This document shows, one piece after another, positions 6,460 through 9,156 of a stretch of DNA of 9,156 bases (within the stretch, counting starts at the first letter, position 1; each line of letters begins with the position of its first letter). The position numbers and the translations under genes are program-made. The stretch covers positions 1-9,156 of the forward strand of contig JAQGPB010000111.1 of NCBI GenBank assembly GCA_028293265.1, in the 5' to 3' direction. The DNA is from Pedosphaera sp. Lineage in GTDB: Bacteria > Verrucomicrobiota > Verrucomicrobiae > Limisphaerales > Pedosphaeraceae. The notes under the pieces are model-generated. The model searched no databases, was not told the origin of the DNA, and was given only the letters and a program-made list of their open reading frames with translations.

Positions 6460-6612
6460 TTAGCTCCGGCGGAATCCGCCCATCATGAATACGACAAGGC
6501 AGATCACCAGAACCAGCCCAAGTCCGCCACCGCCATAAACAGGACCGCCAAAGTAAAAACCGCCGCCGCCGAACAGAAGGAGCAACACGACCAGTAGGAG
6601 TAGTAGATTCAT
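6460..6612 (-). CDS. DUF3309-like small hydrophobic Gly-rich protein, 50 aa
   Basis: This 50-residue membrane protein starts at ATG 6612 and ends with TAA at 6460-6462. A leucine-rich segment (MNLLLLLVVLLLLF, 1-14) is followed by a Gly/Tyr loop (GGGGFYFGGPVYGGGG, 15-30), a second hydrophobic segment (LGLVLVICLVVFMM, 31-44) and the tail GGFRRS. This two-segment layout with a Gly/Tyr-rich turn matches the DUF3309 family of about 50 residues, whose function is unknown; related small proteins are often linked to stress responses. A longer in-frame start at 6648 would add 12 residues with Arg-rich character (MRMRRSLVTLRH), but ATG 6612 fits the family length better. Confidence 0.72.
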   Translation of the reverse strand: MNLLLLLVVLLLLFGGGGFYFGGPVYGGGGLGLVLVICLVVFMMGGFRRS

Positions 6613-6826
6613 ATGCCGCAATGTAACCAGCGACCGCCGCATTCTCAATTGGGGACTTCCCCCCCTGCCAAGGAAATGAGTTGCCCATTGATACAGAGGT
6701 CACCTTCCGCATCGAGACCTTCCCGAAGCTGACTTTGGCGATGGCCAAGGGAGCAAACTGGGCGGGAAGCGCGCATGAAAGAACTGGAGGTAGGATTTTG
6801 CCCCATGGCAAAGACGCGTCCGTGGC

Positions 6827-6831
6827 AGGAG
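6827..6831 (+). promoter_or_regulatory. Shine-Dalgarno site AGGAG
   Basis: AGGAG lies 8 bases upstream of ATG 6840, an ideal position. It is the only clear Shine-Dalgarno sequence in the window and is the reason for choosing 6840 as the start of the lipoprotein gene. Confidence 0.55.
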
Positions 6832-6839
6832 AACAGGGT

Positions 6840-7379
6840 ATGGCAATTTTTAAGGGAAATCCGCAAAGAGCGTGGCAAGGGATGCGATGCTGGCTCTTCG
6901 AGGCGGCCAGGAAGATAAATCACCGGCGCCAAAGACTGTTGTGTCTTGCATCGCTCGCGGGACTTGCCGCGCTGGCGGATGGTTGCGCGGCGGTGGCACC
7001 CGTCAGTTCCGCGGTGAGCAGTCTGGGTCCGTCAGAAACATTGCAAATGTTCAACATCACCGAGGTGCGGCTGCAGCAAAAAAACTTCATCATGGTCAAG
7101 CCCAATGTGATGGGGCAAAGCAGGGGGTTCGCATTGCTCGGGCTTATCACGATTGTGCCGGCAAGGTTCAACACGGCGATGAAGCGCCTGAATGCGCAGG
7201 CGGACCTGAAACCCGGCAGTTCGCGGACGCTGGCGAATCTGGCTTTGGAAAAGGACAGCAGCTATTACATCCTGTTTTCCATACCGCGAACCTCGGTCCG
7301 CGGGGACGTGATCGAATTCGTGCCAGGCATTCAGCCGCAACCGGCATCCGGGGATGCAAATGCAGATGTGCAGCAGTGA
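6840..7379 (+). CDS. Putative lipoprotein, DUF6567-like
   Basis: The product has 179 residues from ATG 6840. A basic region (RKINHRRQR, 24-32) precedes a hydrophobic stretch (LLCLASLAGLAALA, 33-46) and a lipobox-like ADGC with C49, so it should be lipid-anchored at the outer or inner membrane. The mature part carries VRLQQKNFIMVKPNVMGQ (77-93 region), FALLGLITIVPARF (97-110), LANLALEKDSSYYILFSIPR (131-150) and VRGDVIEF (153-160). The pattern of NFxxVxxNVxG, GFxLLG, an Ala-rich helix and SxYYILFSIPRxxVRxDVIEF matches the small lipoproteins annotated DUF6567; function unknown. The start is uncertain: ATG 6840 has a good Shine-Dalgarno site, while ATG 6882 would shorten the n-region to a more usual length. 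The frame stays open upstream to 6681, but that part looks non-coding. Confidence 0.75.
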   Translation: MAIFKGNPQRAWQGMRCWLFEAARKINHRRQRLLCLASLAGLAALADGCAAVAPVSSAVSSLGPSETLQMFNITEVRLQQKNFIMVKPNVMGQSRGFALLGLITIVPARFNTAMKRLNAQADLKPGSSRTLANLALEKDSSYYILFSIPRTSVRGDVIEFVPGIQPQPASGDANADVQQ

Positions 7380-7492
7380 CGCAGGATGCAGATAAGGTCG
7401 GCAGCAGATGCTGGCAGGTCCCCTTTGCAGCTATTGAGGCCCAGGAAAGTAAGGTCGGTAAAAGTAAGAGTTTATGCCCGCGCTCACCCCGG

Positions 7493-7530
7493 CCCTCCAC
7501 TCCCATTTGGTTAAGGAATAAGCAGCCCCT
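7493..7530. repeat. Dispersed repeat, copy 2 (C-rich CCCATTTGGTTA box)
   Basis: This block is 34/38 identical to 4315-4352 in the same orientation, and is followed 16 bases later by the second heptamer array. Four substitutions separate the two copies, so they are older than the perfectly uniform arrays. Confidence 0.75.
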
Positions 7531-7545
7531 ATTCACGAACCCGGA

Positions 7546-7603
<58 letters not shown>

Positions 7604-7760
7604 AGAGGAAATCCCCTCTCCCCAGCCCAATGGCTTCCCAAGCCCGCCACGATTTAGTTTCCCCAGAAGAGACGAACGCTGCGCGTTTTGTGGTCCCCGC
7701 TCGTGCCTCGTGTAAAGACCGGGGACATGGTGGACATATTTGGAGCGCATCATGGGTTAG

Positions 7761-7799
7761 GGAACTGGGTTGGTTTTGGTCTGGCGCAGATCCAGTTCC
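7761..7799 (-). other. 8-bp inverted repeat downstream of the kinase gene
   Basis: GGAACTGG (7761-7768) and CCAGTTCC (7792-7799) are perfect complements separated by 23 bases. They begin 14 bases past the kinase stop on the minus strand. Without a T run this is not a textbook terminator, but it could protect or end the kinase transcript. Confidence 0.35.
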
Positions 7800-7812
7800 T
7801 TGATGGCCGGTG

Positions 7813-9054
7813 TCAACCGTTTGCGGCCAGCGGCAGTTCGACCCAAAACCGGCTCCCTTTTCCGGGCCTGGATTCGACGCCGACCTGCCCTTTCATGCGT
7901 TCCACGGCTTTCGTCACGATGGCCAGACCCATGCCGGTTTTGGAGGTGTCCGTCGCCGATGGCAACCGTTCAAAAACGTCAAAAACCTTCCCGTGATATT
8001 CGGCCTCAATGCCGGTGCCGTTGTCCTTGACCGAGAGCCGGGCTTTGCCAGCGTCGGTTTCGGCCCAGATTTCGATGCGAGGGGCAATTCCCGGGGCAAC
8101 GTAGGTCAGCGCGTTGGACACCAGGTTGAGCAAAATTTGGCGCAGCAAGGTTTCATTGGCGATGACGGGCGGCAAGGGACGCCGGACCAGTATGGCCGCG
8201 CTTTTGGCGACAGTCTCGACGGACAATTGAGCCAGGGCGGCATCCAGCACCCCTTCGGTATCAACCCGCTGGACCGATGGTTTGATTTGGCCGAGGTGGC
8301 CATACGCCAGCAGATCCCGGATCAGCACGTCCATGCGCGAGGTGGCCGCGACGACGCGATGCGCAAAGTCCTGACCTTCGGCGTCAAGACGCCCGGCATT
8401 TTGCTCCAGCAAGAGGGTGAAGCTCTGGATTGCCCGGAGAGGCGCGCGCAGATCATGGGCCACGTGATAAAGAACTTTTTCCAGCAACTGGATGCTTTCC
8501 CGAAGATCGGCGGTGCGCTCCGCGACTTTGCCCTCCAGGGTGGCGGCGTAATCGCCGAGTTTGGCTTTTGCCTGGACAAGCTCTTCCTGAATGCGCGCGC
8601 GGGCGGTTATCTCGCGGGACAATTCCTCCCGTTTGGCCTCGGCGCGTTCCCTGGCGGCATGGAGCGCGCGGCTGGTAAAAGCGATGGCCAACCCGGAGAA
8701 GATGAAGCCGCCCAGACCCGACAGATCGTTTCCGCCGTGGTTGAGCACATAACGGGGCAGGATGAAAAACCAGTCTGCGGCCAGGTAGGAGAGGAGGATT
8801 GTCAGCAGCGAAGGCCAGAAGCCCGCAAACCAGGAGGTGACGGAGACGGCGGCAAAAAAGAGCGTGTAAGGATGCTTGTCCGCGAGCTGGGGATTCAAGG
8901 TCTTGAGGATGGCGATCACCAGCAACACGCTGACAATGCTGGTGGCGTAACGCAGAAGGATGGACTGGTGACGCGCCAACCAGAAGGCGCGCCGCCGATC
9001 ATTCCGTCCGGCGGGCACAAGCCCATTGGCCAAGTTTGAATTCCGCGCGCTCAT
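7813..9054 (-). CDS. Membrane sensor histidine kinase (DUF4118-type input domain)
   Basis: From ATG 9054 the protein has 413 residues. An N-terminal block of about four membrane segments (roughly 33-52, 65-80, 81-97, 112-128) with the HPYTLFFAAVSVTSWFAGFWP pattern resembles the KdpD-like DUF4118 sensor. A charged coiled coil follows (about 132-191). The kinase core is complete: HisKA box HVAHDLRAPLRAI with phospho-acceptor H200, N box ILLNLVSNAL (N314), G1 VKDNGTGIE (344-348), F box VFDVFERL, and G2 KTGMGLAIV (374-379). It ends FWVELPLAANG. It should autophosphorylate H200 and pass the phosphate to a response regulator, but none is encoded within the window. The frame is open to a TTG at 9126; ATG 9054 is preferred because the extra 24 residues would overlap the candidate promoter. 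The signal sensed is unknown. Confidence 0.93.
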   Translation of the reverse strand: MSARNSNLANGLVPAGRNDRRRAFWLARHQSILLRYATSIVSVLLVIAILKTLNPQLADKHPYTLFFAAVSVTSWFAGFWPSLLTILLSYLAADWFFILPRYVLNHGGNDLSGLGGFIFSGLAIAFTSRALHAARERAEAKREELSREITARARIQEELVQAKAKLGDYAATLEGKVAERTADLRESIQLLEKVLYHVAHDLRAPLRAIQSFTLLLEQNAGRLDAEGQDFAHRVVAATSRMDVLIRDLLAYGHLGQIKPSVQRVDTEGVLDAALAQLSVETVAKSAAILVRRPLPPVIANETLLRQILLNLVSNALTYVAPGIAPRIEIWAETDAGKARLSVKDNGTGIEAEYHGKVFDVFERLPSATDTSKTGMGLAIVTKAVERMKGQVGVESRPGKGSRFWVELPLAANG

Positions 9055-9076
9055 GCTGCTGCAGTCACCACGGCTC

Positions 9077-9105
9077 AGACTAAACGCAGTGGTGTCCGCT
9101 GGCAA
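9077..9105 (-). promoter_or_regulatory. Candidate promoter of the histidine kinase gene
   Basis: Read on the minus strand, TTGCCA (9100-9105) and TAGTCT (9077-9082) are separated by 17 bases. A start near 9070 would give a leader of about 16 bases before ATG 9054. The -10 box is only a moderate match. The palindrome at 9103-9141 overlaps the upstream edge of the -35 box. Confidence 0.3.
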
Positions 9106-9141
9106 ATTGCCCGATTTCCACGACAATCGGGCGCAAATTTT
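9103..9141. promoter_or_regulatory. Large imperfect palindrome upstream of the kinase gene
   Basis: GCCCGATT (9109-9116) and AATCGGGC (9125-9132) are perfect 8-bp arms around TCCACGAC. The symmetry continues outward, with AAATTG on the left and GCAAATTT on the right, broken by two extra bases. On the plus strand a T run (9137-9142) follows, so it could also act as a terminator for a gene entering from outside the window's logic; no such plus-strand gene is present here. As an operator it would sit directly at the kinase -35 box. Confidence 0.5.
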
Positions 9142-9156
9142 TTCCTGGGCATCTGA

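Noticed and set aside
6775..6918. 47-codon frame (MKELEVGFCPMAKTRPWQEN...) overlapping the lipoprotein start
   Set aside because: It is protein-like in places (QFLREIRKERGKG) and preceded by GGAGG at a distance, but it is in a different frame from the convincing lipoprotein, lacks a family match and has no independent support.
7810..9039. Plus-strand open frame (409 codons) opposite the histidine kinase
   Set aside because: The minus strand has the full HisKA/HATPase motif set. The plus-strand translation is low in structure and matches nothing.

Overview
The window looks like a chromosomal segment of a Verrucomicrobiota bacterium, probably of the Pedosphaera/Limisphaerales type. Four things suggest this: a secreted beta-helix protein with the 'LTPPGAPAPTMKSLDQVE' leader region and Gly/Cys-rich repeats, a formylglycine-type sulfatase, two intergenic (AACATCG)n heptamer arrays with C-rich flanks, and mostly absent Shine-Dalgarno sites. 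The taxonomic call comes from remembered family patterns, not from a search.

Layout. At 57-1523 (+) lies an exported arylsulfatase-type enzyme. At 1705-2595 (+) is a TIM-barrel protein of the phosphoenolpyruvate-hydrolase-like family. It converges on a Tm-1-like (UPF0261) protein at 2582-3823 (-), and the two genes overlap by 14 bp at their 3' ends. Together these two proteins correspond to the two halves of the tomato Tm-1 protein. From 3824 to 4665 there is no convincing gene; this stretch holds hairpins, a GC-rich period-10 repeat, C-rich dispersed-repeat sequence and the first heptamer array (9 copies). A tRNA-Glu(UUC) with its own promoter sits at 4666-4740. It is followed directly by a 55-codon frame (4740-4907) that resembles a fragment of a TPR protein.

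The second half carries the exported beta-helix protein (5008-5838, +) and two very small minus-strand genes that ordinary length cut-offs miss: a 51-aa single-pass membrane protein (6215-6370) and a 50-aa DUF3309-like protein (6460-6612). Next come a DUF6567-like lipoprotein (6840-7379, +), a second dispersed-repeat and heptamer block (8 copies), and a membrane sensor histidine kinase (7813-9054, -). No response regulator is visible beside the kinase. A near-perfect palindrome lies just upstream of its candidate promoter.

How the genes work together. Only the Tm-1-like/PEP-hydrolase-like pair has an obvious functional link. The remaining genes look like independent transcription units separated by repeat-rich spacers. 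Nothing here is a clear mobile element, CRISPR array or defence island. The points most worth pursuing are the convergent split Tm-1 pair, the paired repeat blocks, the palindrome at the kinase promoter and the overlooked small genes.
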